Origin: a virus
DNA length: 32,087 nucleotides
Reading direction: 5' to 3' (one strand)
Virus record (IMG/VR): IMGVR_UViG_3300009071_000031
Coordinates: 1 to 32,087 of that record
Positions 7,079 through 15,707 of this stretch are shown here, in pieces. A model generated the notes under the pieces. It ran no database searches and had not been told where the DNA came from. It saw only the letters and a list, made by a program, of their open reading frames with translations. A program made the translations under genes and the position numbers. Every line of letters starts with the position of its first letter. Position 1 is the first letter of the stretch.

Positions 7079-7960
7079 TTAAGCTCGAGTATCAACACGC
7101 CCTTCTTTAAAAGCAATATCAATCTCATTCTCGAACTTTTCATAAGTCCTTGAACTCATTTTTTGAATCTCGGACTGTTTCCAAATTTTCTTGTTAGTAT
7201 CGCCAGAAACATTTACAGACTTGGCCTTTGTCCTTGTCACACTCTGAGCCGCACTAGTAATCGAATTTGGTTTGCTCTTACTTAATCCATTGTCCGCTTT
7301 GTACAAATCAACAACACGAATTGCCCATTTAGAATCTTTACTATTTTTAGTTACACCATCTGATATAGATGCAGGTTGAGTATTCAACCAATCTATAAAT
7401 TCTTGTGAATCTTTTAATTCAGTAAAGTCTGGGTGAGCATTAACTAATTCTCTATAAGCACTTTGTACAACTAAATCTTCTTCACGCTTACGAAGTGTTT
7501 TAACTTCTTCTTGTAAAGATTCTACTTGTCTTGATGCTTGCTTTTGAGATATAGTTTCTACCACATCATACACATCTGGATATTTCTTTTTAAATTGTTC
7601 AAGGTCTTCATCAGACTTTGGCGGAGTATAACTCGCCATTGCTTTACTTTTTTCAGCAAGTCTAGCTTTAGCCTCTAGCTCTTCTAACTTCTGCTTATTT
7701 TCATTTTGCTTTCTGTCGTAGTGCGATTTAAGGTCGTCATATCTTTTTTTGTAATCATGGTTTGGTTGAGTTCCATTGTTGCCAATAAAACCTGTTTCTT
7801 GAGGAGTGGCCTCTGGGGTGTCCTCTACAGCTTGTCTAGGGTCTTCAACTTCTTTATCTAAATCCTTACGATAAGAATTTTGATACATTGTTGAGTGACC
7901 ATCGTCAACCACGTTTTGTTTATCTTGTATTTCTGCTTCTTTAGCTTTTGCTTGAGCCAT
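7079..7960 (-). CDS. Scaffolding protein
   Basis: 293 residues, highly charged, Gln/Lys/Glu-rich. Residues about 70-115 (DDLKSHYDRKQNENKQ and on) and 150-175 (SLQEEVKTLRKREEDL) are coiled-coil heptads. The ends are disordered and the C-terminus is basic (FKEGRVDTRA). This, together with its place immediately before the capsid gene, is the normal profile of a podovirus scaffold that guides shell assembly and then leaves. A strong AGGAGG ribosome site precedes the ATG. No protease motif is visible, so removal without cleavage (P22/T7 style) is more likely. Confidence 0.8.
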   Translation of the reverse strand: MAQAKAKEAEIQDKQNVVDDGHSTMYQNSYRKDLDKEVEDPRQAVEDTPEATPQETGFIGNNGTQPNHDYKKRYDDLKSHYDRKQNENKQKLEELEAKARLAEKSKAMASYTPPKSDEDLEQFKKKYPDVYDVVETISQKQASRQVESLQEEVKTLRKREEDLVVQSAYRELVNAHPDFTELKDSQEFIDWLNTQPASISDGVTKNSKDSKWAIRVVDLYKADNGLSKSKPNSITSAAQSVTRTKAKSVNVSGDTNKKIWKQSEIQKMSSRTYEKFENEIDIAFKEGRVDTRA

Positions 7961-8081
7961 TATTTCCTCCTATGGGGTCACACATTGTGAGTAGCCATTT
8001 TTGGTTGTTGAGTACGTTAGGGGTTATACCGATTGTATAAGTAGCCTTGTACTAATCCTAAGTCTTACGTTAGGAAACTTT
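7961..8081 (-). promoter_or_regulatory. Untranslated leader of the scaffold-capsid genes with short repeats
   Basis: The 121-base gap has no gene. On the minus strand it carries TTATAC/GTATAA (6-bp stem, loop of five), two copies of CCTAACGTA and two copies of GGCTACT, ending in AGGAGG before the scaffold ATG. I see no clear -35/-10 pair. It could hold an RNA-processing site, a weak terminator for the upstream gene or a translation enhancer. Confidence 0.4.
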
Positions 8082-10721
8082 TTAATTGTTTGCCATCATT
8101 CCTCTTGACCGCATATTTTCTATTACGTCATTTCGGAGCTTTTGTTGGTTAGCTAGAGATGGTGAAAATGTTACACCAGAATTTTTTGTGCTTTTATTAT
8201 TTAATAAAAATGACTTAGAATCAACATTAAATAATTCTTTATATAATTCTTGTGCTCTTTTTACTCTTTTGTCAATGTTTGGTTTTCCGGGCCTTAAAAA
8301 TAACTCAGAAAATTTATTTGTTATTTCTTCTGTAGAGCCATTAGTTAAAACACCTATTAGTTCTGTTCTATCGCCTGCTCCAATATCAACTCCAACACCA
8401 TTAAATATATTATCTAAAACATAACTTACTTGAGCATCTGCCGAAGGAGATATTCCTTTATCTTTTTTATATTGGTTATAGGCATCCATATGGTCTTTTT
8501 CAAATTGAAAAAGTCCTTGAGCAGAGCCTCCTATTTGTTGTGTTTTATAATCAAATGTATCGCCAGTTTCTACCGCTATATTTCCCATAATACCTGCTAT
8601 AGCTTCTGGTCTAAGCTTGTAAGGTTCAGTTCCATCTTGTATAATATTTTGATTATTTAACGCTCTAAAAACAAATTCTTGATTACTTAGAATAGGCTTT
8701 TTTTTTAGTTCTATTTTTTTACCTTCTTTTAATCTAACAGGTTTCATAAAACCTTCAAAACTTTGTGACCTGTTAGCTAATTCTGTTTCATCATCCTGTG
8801 CTTCTGGAGACATAGGAGATAGTAATTTACTACCTACTGAACTTTGTCCTGCAAAACTTTCTTGAGGTACAGCTATAGGTTGATTTTTATTTTCATCTAA
8901 ACTTACTTGACCCCCGACTGCCATCATACCTTGAGGATTTGGTTGAGTTGGGTTTTGTTGTATTTGTTCTCTTTCTTTTGCAATTTCTTCAACTCTTTCT
9001 TTGCCTCTATTATTTATTTTTGTTAATCTATCGTATCCTATTTGTTCAGCTATTATTTTAGGAATAATCATTTCTTTATTACTAACTAAAGCTTGTACAG
9101 TAGAATCAACATCTTCTGCCGCTTGACCAAAATCAAGTTTAACACCTTTACGTTGTAATTCTATTACTGCTCTAGTAACCATTTTTTCTATGTCACCTCT
9201 GCCCGCCATATCCATAGCCGGTGCATTAATTACAAAATCACCATCATCTAATTGTCTAGGTACATCATCTGCAACACCACTCATATCTTTATTAGGTTCA
9301 TTAACCATTTCTAAATTTCCTGCGTCTGCTACTTGTTGGTTTTGCATTTGTGCCATCATAGCTTCTTCGGGTAATCCACCTTCTTGTAAACGAACTGTTC
9401 CACCTTGTTGTCTGTTTATAAATGGATTTCCAGAAAAGCCGGGTGTATTGCCACTAGAACCAGAGTAGCTAGAACCACTTCCAGAGCTACTACTAGAGCT
9501 ATATCCTCCACTAGGTTCTCCACCTCCATAGCTTCCACCACTATCTTGACTACTATCTCTTTCAGAAAAATCTTGTTGGTTATAATTATTTTGATTGTTG
9601 TTATTATTGTTAGAGCTAGTGTCTGTTGTTGTTGATGGTTGACTAACTACTGGTTCAGGAGTATTTACATAACCATACTTTTTCTTAACAACATTACTTA
9701 AATCTTTTCCACCCCAAATTTTTCCATCTAAGTATTGAACACCATCTGGAGATATAGCTACACGACCTTTTACTTGCCACCCTTTTCCTTCTAAAGCTTT
9801 TTGAGCGGCTGTTGTAGTCATATAAGCATTACTACCGCCTTGTGTGTTATATCTATTAGCAGACATATTTAAAATATTGTCTACTGGAAAAATATTATTG
9901 TCTATACCATCATTCATAAACTTTGCTAAAGCGTCTATATGATTTCCATTAAATCCTTTTTTACCGCCATAAGCATTATACTTTAATGCGTATCCCGGAT
10001 TATTACTATTATACAAAATATGTTCTAAAAATTGTTTTCCGGTTTTATTATTTTTTCCTGCGTAACCAAAACTTGTATTTAATAATTCGTCACTAAATCC
10101 TTGTTCACCAAATGCTTTTAAAAAATTATTTTTATCTTTTTCTTGTTTTAATCCTAAACCTATAAATTGTGCCGCTCCACCTAAAATAGCCATAGGGCCA
10201 CCACCTATTGCAACACTAAATAAAGGAGCCATCCCTGTTTCAGCTAATTGTTCTTTAAATGTAGACGCACCAGAACCCATATTAGAAAACACATTACTTG
10301 CAGAGCTACCAATATTTTTAGCTGTAGTATAAAAAGAATTTATATTATCTTCATTTACATTATCAAATTGTGAACCAAAATTTTGTTTACTTTTTAAATT
10401 TGCTCCCGTACTAAAATAAGTGTTGTCAGAAGTTCCTACAGCATTTAATCCAGAATCTTGAAAAGGTGTTAAAGTGTAAGCATTGTCTGAAGTTAAATTA
10501 CGCATTTGTTCAGCGTAAGGGTCAGACATATCTGTTACTGCTGAAGAAGATACTGTACTTGCTAACGTAGCTTTATTACTATCATCTGCTTTACTTGTAG
10601 ATTGTTCAGATAATTCTTCTACATTTGGTGTCATATTATAAATAGAATCTGTTAATACATTTGGTGTACTAGCAGATACTACGTTTACATTAGCTATATC
10701 TTTTTCGTTTGGCAGTGCCAT
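8082..10721 (-). CDS. Large virion protein with C-terminal tail-lysozyme domain
   Basis: 879 residues. About residues 165-190 form a hydrophobic Gly-rich stretch (VAIGGGPMAILGGAAQFIGL). Residues about 365-435 are a Ser/Asn/Gly/Gln low-complexity tract with a run of six Asn and many SSG units. A middle section has GGTVRLQEGG, LDDGDFVINAPAMD and a folded helical block (LVSNKEMIIPKIIAEQIGYDRL). The C-terminal part, about 680-840, reads as a phage tail lysozyme: AIAGIMGNIAVETG with the likely catalytic Glu, then GGSAQGLFQFEKDH. It lies between portal and scaffold. I infer a peptidoglycan-cutting ejection or internal protein that opens the wall during DNA entry. It could also be used for release, as no other endolysin is seen. 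Confidence 0.7.
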   Translation of the reverse strand: MALPNEKDIANVNVVSASTPNVLTDSIYNMTPNVEELSEQSTSKADDSNKATLASTVSSSAVTDMSDPYAEQMRNLTSDNAYTLTPFQDSGLNAVGTSDNTYFSTGANLKSKQNFGSQFDNVNEDNINSFYTTAKNIGSSASNVFSNMGSGASTFKEQLAETGMAPLFSVAIGGGPMAILGGAAQFIGLGLKQEKDKNNFLKAFGEQGFSDELLNTSFGYAGKNNKTGKQFLEHILYNSNNPGYALKYNAYGGKKGFNGNHIDALAKFMNDGIDNNIFPVDNILNMSANRYNTQGGSNAYMTTTAAQKALEGKGWQVKGRVAISPDGVQYLDGKIWGGKDLSNVVKKKYGYVNTPEPVVSQPSTTTDTSSNNNNNNQNNYNQQDFSERDSSQDSGGSYGGGEPSGGYSSSSSSGSGSSYSGSSGNTPGFSGNPFINRQQGGTVRLQEGGLPEEAMMAQMQNQQVADAGNLEMVNEPNKDMSGVADDVPRQLDDGDFVINAPAMDMAGRGDIEKMVTRAVIELQRKGVKLDFGQAAEDVDSTVQALVSNKEMIIPKIIAEQIGYDRLTKINNRGKERVEEIAKEREQIQQNPTQPNPQGMMAVGGQVSLDENKNQPIAVPQESFAGQSSVGSKLLSPMSPEAQDDETELANRSQSFEGFMKPVRLKEGKKIELKKKPILSNQEFVFRALNNQNIIQDGTEPYKLRPEAIAGIMGNIAVETGDTFDYKTQQIGGSAQGLFQFEKDHMDAYNQYKKDKGISPSADAQVSYVLDNIFNGVGVDIGAGDRTELIGVLTNGSTEEITNKFSELFLRPGKPNIDKRVKRAQELYKELFNVDSKSFLLNNKSTKNSGVTFSPSLANQQKLRNDVIENMRSRGMMANN

Positions 10722-10730
10722 TAAATCTCC

Positions 10731-10955
10731 CTATTTGTTTTTTTCTGATTCTTGGACATTATCCTTGAGGCTCAGAAGCTGTTCCAGTAAAATTGCTTTC
10801 CCCTGATTGCGGAATATTTCCTGTTCCGATGTTGCCACCACCAACGCCCGATGGGTCATTTGGGTTTGCTCCAACAGGTGCTCCTGTAGGGCTTCCCATG
10901 CCACTTGATTGTTCGTTAGGGCTTTGAGCTTGCTCATCATTTTTTTGTTCAACAT
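10731..10955 (-). CDS. 74-residue helical protein overprinted on the portal 3' end
   Basis: The ATG at 10955 follows AAAGG with a five-base gap. The frame runs 197 bases inside the portal gene in another frame, then ends 9 bases before the lysozyme-type gene. The protein looks real: mixed composition, amphipathic helices (KLKALTNNQVAWEALQEHL, then ILLEQLLSLKDNVQ) and a central THRALVVATSEQEIFRNQGK. I recall short proteins with the pattern LxxLxNNxxxWxAxxExL...HxxLExxxxxxxxxRxQG next to portal genes in marine phages. The portal's overlapping C-terminal 60 residues are Gly/Pro/Asn/Ser-rich and probably disordered, as expected where a second frame constrains the sequence. Function is unknown. 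Confidence 0.7.
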   Translation of the reverse strand: MLNKKMMSKLKALTNNQVAWEALQEHLLEQTQMTHRALVVATSEQEIFRNQGKAILLEQLLSLKDNVQESEKNK

Positions 10956-12855
10956 TTAGACCTTTCAACATTTCTGCAAATATTTGTGCATCTTGAATAT
11001 TGTTTACCAGACTGTCTGGGTCAATATCCTGTGCTATTGCTAGCTCCCTCATTAAATTTGGTATCTTAATAAATGGTGCTAGCATTGGATTAGATACAGT
11101 TTGTAATAAAGTTGTTAAGCGTTGTGACCTAACTTCTTTTTGCATTACACTTGAAACACCATTTGGTTTTATTTCTAAATCACCTACAATATCGGGATTA
11201 TCTTCATCAAATTGCATATTCCATTGAAAAAATGCTTCACCTAATGGTTTAAGTAAAAAATCATCTATGTTTTTCATCACTGTTTTTATAGATAGGTTAG
11301 CCCCACTCAATAACATTGAAAGACCAGATGATGTTCTTCCTGTTCCCGACACACCTGTTTGTCCATGCATAACAGAAGGTATACCTGTTTCTTCATCTGC
11401 AAGTTGTCTTGCTTGCATATACATCTGTAGATTTTCTGGTGCAGTATTTGGAAACTTTAATCCATTGATTGCAGTTCCTGTAACACCCGATTGTCTTCTA
11501 AAAATTTTGCCCGGAAATATATCCATATTTTGACCCGGAACTAATGATGCTTCATCAACATCAAAAACTAAGTTACCTGCTAAAGCTAAGTTATCAATAG
11601 CCATTCTAACATGACCATTCATAAGTAACTGTGCGTCTTCCATATTTTCTGGTACACCTATACCAAATAACTGATAAGGGTTTATTTCGTAAGGCAATAC
11701 ATGATATGGTATACGCTCTGGAGTAAATGGATTTAATACTGCTCTTAATAATTTTCCATTACATATCCAAGCATTTATCTGTACTTGGTCTAATGGAGAA
11801 CTATTATCTGGCATTTCTAAACCAATTTCTTGTGCTAGATGTGTATCTAGTGTTCCCCAGTATTCTAATACTTCGTATCTATCAACTTCAAAGTTTCCAG
11901 ATGCATTATCGTACGATTGAATAATATCTTCGTAATATTCATTCATATAGTTTGAACCCATACTTAAACACTCGCCGATAGCTTCTTCGTCAAAGTAAGG
12001 TAAGTTAATTAAATTTCTTAATTGGTTTCTACTAAACTTATGTCTTTCAATAGTAAAGTTACAATCAGCAATAGATGTAGCATCTGGGTCTGGAAAAAAA
12101 TCCCAACAACTTACACCTTCTATACGAGGTACTTCTTTGTTATAAGGAACATATTGTTTTCCTGCTTCCCATTTATGTACTTTCTTTAAAAAATTAAATG
12201 GCCCTTTTACAATACCAGTCCCTAATAATACTGATTCAAATATTGAATGACGTAAAACATTTATTGCATTTGAATCTAATAACTGGTCATGGATTAACTT
12301 TTCCATCCTAAGAGCAGTTTCTTTTGCAGGGTAAATTTCTGGTTGATTTGGAATACGAGCCTTGCCTTCTATTAAATTAGCTCCTTCGTATTCAGATTGT
12401 AAACCTCCTAATTTACTTTCCATAGGTGTTGCTTCGGTTGCACCCGGTAATAGTTCTTTACCATCACCCGGAAAACCTACAGAAGATTGTAGCTGTTCTT
12501 CACCCGGTACACCTAAATGCATTGTATCAGCAATGCCTTCTGGTACAGGAGTTGAATTAACTGTTATAGGAAATTTTTTATTAGCAAATAAAACATCAAC
12601 AATTTGCCCATAAGCGGCTAAAGTTTTTGTCTTTGTTATTTTAATAAAGACTTTACTTTTTTCTGTATCTCTAAATTGTGTTGTGCTATCATATACACCT
12701 CTATAATTTTTGAACGCACGCAACCATCTACCCTCGTGGGTTAGTCTAGCTGATTTTGATTCTTGAAATTTAGATGTTATGTAACCAACAATACCCGGAG
12801 CATCCTCCGCAGGCATTGTAGATGTTTGGTCTGCACCTTGCGGTTCATCAACCAT
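10759..12855 (-). CDS. Portal protein
   Basis: 698 residues, the dodecameric ring through which DNA is packaged and leaves. Position (after terminase, before scaffold and capsid) and length fit podovirus portals. Visible features: an N-terminal FQESKSARLTHEGRWLRAFKNYRG helix near residue 33, VSCWDFFPDPDATSIADCNF near 255, a PYHVLPYEINPYQLFGIGVPENMEDAQ segment near 390, and a long helical crown region after 480 (QADEETGIPS-type stem then a GTGRTSSGLSML loop). The last 60 residues are Gly/Pro/Asn-rich and overlap another gene. No frameshift is visible. The family call is by pattern memory and context. Confidence 0.85.
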   Translation of the reverse strand: MVDEPQGADQTSTMPAEDAPGIVGYITSKFQESKSARLTHEGRWLRAFKNYRGVYDSTTQFRDTEKSKVFIKITKTKTLAAYGQIVDVLFANKKFPITVNSTPVPEGIADTMHLGVPGEEQLQSSVGFPGDGKELLPGATEATPMESKLGGLQSEYEGANLIEGKARIPNQPEIYPAKETALRMEKLIHDQLLDSNAINVLRHSIFESVLLGTGIVKGPFNFLKKVHKWEAGKQYVPYNKEVPRIEGVSCWDFFPDPDATSIADCNFTIERHKFSRNQLRNLINLPYFDEEAIGECLSMGSNYMNEYYEDIIQSYDNASGNFEVDRYEVLEYWGTLDTHLAQEIGLEMPDNSSPLDQVQINAWICNGKLLRAVLNPFTPERIPYHVLPYEINPYQLFGIGVPENMEDAQLLMNGHVRMAIDNLALAGNLVFDVDEASLVPGQNMDIFPGKIFRRQSGVTGTAINGLKFPNTAPENLQMYMQARQLADEETGIPSVMHGQTGVSGTGRTSSGLSMLLSGANLSIKTVMKNIDDFLLKPLGEAFFQWNMQFDEDNPDIVGDLEIKPNGVSSVMQKEVRSQRLTTLLQTVSNPMLAPFIKIPNLMRELAIAQDIDPDSLVNNIQDAQIFAEMLKGLNVEQKNDEQAQSPNEQSSGMGSPTGAPVGANPNDPSGVGGGNIGTGNIPQSGESNFTGTASEPQG

Positions 12856-12869
12856 GAATTATCCTTACT

Positions 12870-13082
12870 CTAGTATGCTTTTTGTTTGTCTGCGTTTAAA
12901 ACTGATTTGTCTAATGGTGCAGATTTAGCAGGAGATGAAGCTTCAATTAATTTGCTGTCTTCTTTTATCTCTGGTGTAAAATCTGGTTTCATTCTAGTTA
13001 ATGGAGCATCTGGTCTATCTGCTTTTATTTTATCAGAACTCATTATATAGTTTGAATCATAGTTATAGTTATTATCTGGCAT
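12870..13082 (-). CDS. Small hydrophilic hypothetical protein
   Basis: 70 residues, highly charged, with a Tyr/Asn-rich start (MPDNNYNYDSNY) and Pro/Lys-rich remainder. It looks disordered and has no motif I can name. The ATG follows GGAGGC, a strong ribosome site, and the gene sits between terminase and portal, 14 bases from the portal start, so it is almost certainly translated. A packaging accessory or portal-associated peptide is possible from position only. Confidence 0.6.
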   Translation of the reverse strand: MPDNNYNYDSNYIMSSDKIKADRPDAPLTRMKPDFTPEIKEDSKLIEASSPAKSAPLDKSVLNADKQKAY

Positions 13083-13120
13083 GTTGCCTCCTTATCATAT
13101 TAATTTTTTTGAGCACCACT

Positions 13121-14782
13121 CTAATACCCAAAAACTGTGTCACTAGGTGTATAAGCAACTCTATCCTTTATCCTATTTAATGTAGTATTTAGGGTAGGTT
13201 GATTAGATTGTCTAGTCATAATCATATATCGTAATGCATCATATGCATGGTCGTCTGCTTTTGTATCTACATCTTCTGGATTTGTTTTTGATGTAGGTAT
13301 ACTTGACAGTGTTCTTATTAAATTTGTACAAGTACTAAATATTTTTAATTTAGGTTCTGCTGTTCTAGGGTCTATCTGTAATCTTCGATGAACTTCTACT
13401 TTACCAGAAATTCTATCTCTATCAGCAGGTAACCAACGAACACCATTGCGTATCATTGTTTCTGCTATACTAGGGCCTAAACCAACTTTATTCCAACAAC
13501 TTGTATCTAAGATAGATAAAGACATTGGAGGGTCGTTTCTTTCCATTTCTAATATCATTCTAGCTAAATCTTCACCTGTATATCCCGCCGAGTACAATTC
13601 ACGATAGATATAAATATTACCATCAAAATCTACTGTACCCCATAGTACACAAGATGGAGAAGCATAACCATAGTCAGCCGCTCTAAATCTTTGCCATCCC
13701 ACAGGAACTTCTACTGGTTCCATAACATGTAAATGTCTAGAGAACTCTGGAAAAGCCGCACCTTCTGCAACTTCCCAATCACCATCTAACAATCGTTTTC
13801 TTTCTACATCTGGTAATGAACGAAGCATAGCTTCATACTGACCATCAGACATTAAGTAAGGATTGTCTGTTAATCTAGCAGGAATAAACTTTCTTTGAAA
13901 AAGAGGTTGTCCTGCTTTCTCATGTTGTTCTGGCCATCTATATATTTCACCAGATTCTATATCACCTGCCGGAAATGATTCATGTGGTGGTGATGGGTCT
14001 ATGTACATTTTCTTTACCCACCATCCTCCTAAACCACCGGGATTGGCTGTACACCTCATATAAGGTTTTATTTCTTGATTTGTAGTTCTTAATCGAGAAC
14101 GTAAGTACTCCCAAACATAAGGGGTGGGGTAATGCGTTACTTCATCAATACCTATCCAATTAAAAGCTTGACCTTGATATCGGGTTACATCTTTATCTCT
14201 ATCGAGATACGAAAACCATGCAGTAGCTCCACTAGGAAATATCCACATTGACTTGGATTCCTTGAATACTGCTCCGGGAAATGCTTTCGGATACAATTGC
14301 TTGCTTTTATCAATTAGTTCTGTTAGTTCGTCTAAGGTTCTTCTAATTAGCAAGGCACGATGGTCTGACAGATGAGCATATCTCAGCAAATCTGCTAGTA
14401 ACGCGTATGATTTACCGCCACCGGCGGCTCCCCCATACAAAACATCTCTTTCTGGAGATGCTAAAAAGTCTGTTTGTGGCCCTTCATTAGGTTTAAATAC
14501 CACATTTTCGTGTTCTATCTGTTTTTTTACTGCTTTTGGTGCTACTTTTAGGTCATCTTCTGTTAAAACAGCAGGATTCTTACCTGTAAGTGTACCTTCT
14601 ATCTTTTTTAAGCCAGATTCTATGTATCTAACCTTATCTCTTTGTGCTTTTACTTGTTTTATCTTGTTTTCAGCAGTTTTTTTAGCTTGTCGTAGCTTTT
14701 TTTGTGCCGCTTTTCTAGCTTTTGTCGCTACACTATAGTTGTATTGACGTTTTGGCTTTGGCGGTGGTACATCATTTTGCAT
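13121..14782 (-). CDS. terL: Terminase large subunit
   Basis: 553 residues, the packaging motor. After a Lys-rich coiled-coil N-terminus (to about residue 60) comes the ATPase: Walker A GGAAGGGKS at 117-125, Walker B with catalytic Glu FNWIGIDE at 207-214, and the coupling motif TANPGG near 246. The nuclease domain follows: FRAADYGY with Asp370, SILDT with Asp426, and KADDHAYDALRYM with Asp510, Asp511 and Asp515, the acidic cluster that binds the metal and cuts concatemers. All key residues are present. The ATG shares one base with the stop of the preceding gene. The plan fits the P22/HK97-like Terminase_6 class better than T7 gp19, but I could not test this. Confidence 0.95.
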   Translation of the reverse strand: MQNDVPPPKPKRQYNYSVATKARKAAQKKLRQAKKTAENKIKQVKAQRDKVRYIESGLKKIEGTLTGKNPAVLTEDDLKVAPKAVKKQIEHENVVFKPNEGPQTDFLASPERDVLYGGAAGGGKSYALLADLLRYAHLSDHRALLIRRTLDELTELIDKSKQLYPKAFPGAVFKESKSMWIFPSGATAWFSYLDRDKDVTRYQGQAFNWIGIDEVTHYPTPYVWEYLRSRLRTTNQEIKPYMRCTANPGGLGGWWVKKMYIDPSPPHESFPAGDIESGEIYRWPEQHEKAGQPLFQRKFIPARLTDNPYLMSDGQYEAMLRSLPDVERKRLLDGDWEVAEGAAFPEFSRHLHVMEPVEVPVGWQRFRAADYGYASPSCVLWGTVDFDGNIYIYRELYSAGYTGEDLARMILEMERNDPPMSLSILDTSCWNKVGLGPSIAETMIRNGVRWLPADRDRISGKVEVHRRLQIDPRTAEPKLKIFSTCTNLIRTLSSIPTSKTNPEDVDTKADDHAYDALRYMIMTRQSNQPTLNTTLNRIKDRVAYTPSDTVFGY

Positions 14783-15069
14783 TATCTTCCTTTATATACA
14801 GAAGAACTTTGAACTATTTTTTTATCCATTTGTTTTATTTTAGGGTCTTTATCTTTAAAAGAATAATATCGGGAACCTTTTTTATATAACTTGTATCCTT
14901 TTTTTAAATCTGCTTGCACTGATTTATGAAAAGTTGGATGTGTTACTTTTTTTAAATATAATCCTCTATTTTCTCCACTTGAAATTCGACTAGGCATATG
15001 ACCAGTTTTATCTGGCTGTATATTTGCATCTTTAGCATCTTTTATATAGTATTTTATTTCTTTAGTCAC
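14782..15069 (-). CDS. Small basic hypothetical protein upstream of terL
   Basis: 95 residues, basic and polar. Central phrases are GHMPSRISSGENRGLYLKK, HPTFHKSV and KKGYKLYKKGSRYYSF. The ENRGLYLKKVTHPTFHKSV block resembles conserved stretches of small proteins I recall beside terminases, but I cannot name a family. Its start overlaps the upstream gene by eight bases and its stop shares one base with terL, so translation is likely coupled to the motor. No membrane segment or catalytic motif is visible. Confidence 0.65.
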   Translation of the reverse strand: MTKEIKYYIKDAKDANIQPDKTGHMPSRISSGENRGLYLKKVTHPTFHKSVQADLKKGYKLYKKGSRYYSFKDKDPKIKQMDKKIVQSSSVYKGR

Positions 15070-15307
15070 TCTTTTCCCCTAATACTTTTTTTCTAAGTCC
15101 TTGTGGGGATATTTTTCTACCGGTTGTGGCAGTGAGCCAACTAGCAACTTCCCTATAAGAGCAAGACTGAAGATAAGTTTTTGCTTTTGTATAAGCCTCA
15201 AGCTCTTCTGTGATAGGTAATAGCGTTTTTGTGTCTTCATCTAATTTATATCCGAAAGGTATGGTTGATGTTTTTCTTGTATTTTGGGTGGTTGTGCTTG
15301 TTTCCAT
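15062..15307 (-). CDS. Small helix-turn-helix protein, recombinase-tail-like
   Basis: 81 residues. From residue 18 it reads FGYKLDEDTKTLLPITEELEAY, then a helix and SYREVASWLTATTGRKISPQGLRKKV. The latter is a helix-turn-helix of the type seen at the end of serine recombinases and in small phage DNA-binding proteins, with the REVASWL first helix and ISPQGLRKKV recognition helix. Near terL it may help DNA recognition during packaging, or regulate late genes; I cannot choose. The start at 15307 lacks a good ribosome site and lies inside the previous gene (67-base overlap), so a later start is possible, although coupling to the upstream gene could explain it. Confidence 0.6.
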   Translation of the reverse strand: METSTTTQNTRKTSTIPFGYKLDEDTKTLLPITEELEAYTKAKTYLQSCSYREVASWLTATTGRKISPQGLRKKVLGEKSD

Positions 15308-15429
15308 GCTAAGTAAATTATAAATTTGTTGTGTAAATCTATTGGTTTTAATAAGTTAGGGTCTTTTTTGTATTTATCTTGTACCCAGTGTCTAAATTCG
15401 TTGCTTCTTGTTGTTAGTGGTCGTTTCAC
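15241..15429 (-). CDS. Small hypothetical protein (GTG start)
   Basis: 62 residues: RSNEFRHWVQDKYKKD, then LLKPIDLHNKFIIYLAWKQ, then a polar tail. The GTG at 15429 overlaps the upstream stop in a TAGTG junction, supporting coupled translation. Its 3' end overlaps the HTH gene by 67 bases in another frame. The mix of aromatic and charged residues looks like a folded helical protein. No family recognised. Which of the two overlapping frames is the main one in 15241-15307 cannot be settled by eye; both have good context. Confidence 0.5.
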   Translation of the reverse strand: MKRPLTTRSNEFRHWVQDKYKKDPNLLKPIDLHNKFIIYLAWKQAQPPKIQEKHQPYLSDIN

Positions 15430-15707
15430 TAATAACCGGCTGTCATCTTCGGCTTTCGTACTCCGCCACCTTTTGCGTAGGTTTTAACGGAACCACCTTT
15501 TTTCTTTTCTAACTTTTTTCTAGCACCACTTCCTTCTATAGCGGCTATGGTTGCTATTCCTGCTCCTGCCATTGCTAAACCTTGCAAGTCTTCTTTATCA
15601 ACTTTTTTTAAATCATTTTTAACAGCATTGTAGGCTTTTTTACCATACTTAGCTATTATTTTAGATTTTGATACTCCTGCTAGTATTAATCTTGCTATTA
15701 CTCCCAT
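15429..15707 (-). CDS. Small protein with hydrophobic stretch and YAKGGGVRK tail
   Basis: 92 residues. The N-terminus is amphipathic (MGVIARLILAGVSKSKIIAKYG), residues about 45-62 are hydrophobic and Ala/Gly-rich (LAMAGAGIATIAAIEG), and the C-terminus is KKGGSVKTYAKGGGVRKPK. The last block is nearly the same as the end of the protein at 16116-16466 (GGTIKVYAKGGGVRKPSY), although the two proteins differ otherwise, so the tail acts like a shared tag. The start shares one base with the TerS stop. Unknown function. Confidence 0.65.
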   Translation of the reverse strand: MGVIARLILAGVSKSKIIAKYGKKAYNAVKNDLKKVDKEDLQGLAMAGAGIATIAAIEGSGARKKLEKKKGGSVKTYAKGGGVRKPKMTAGY

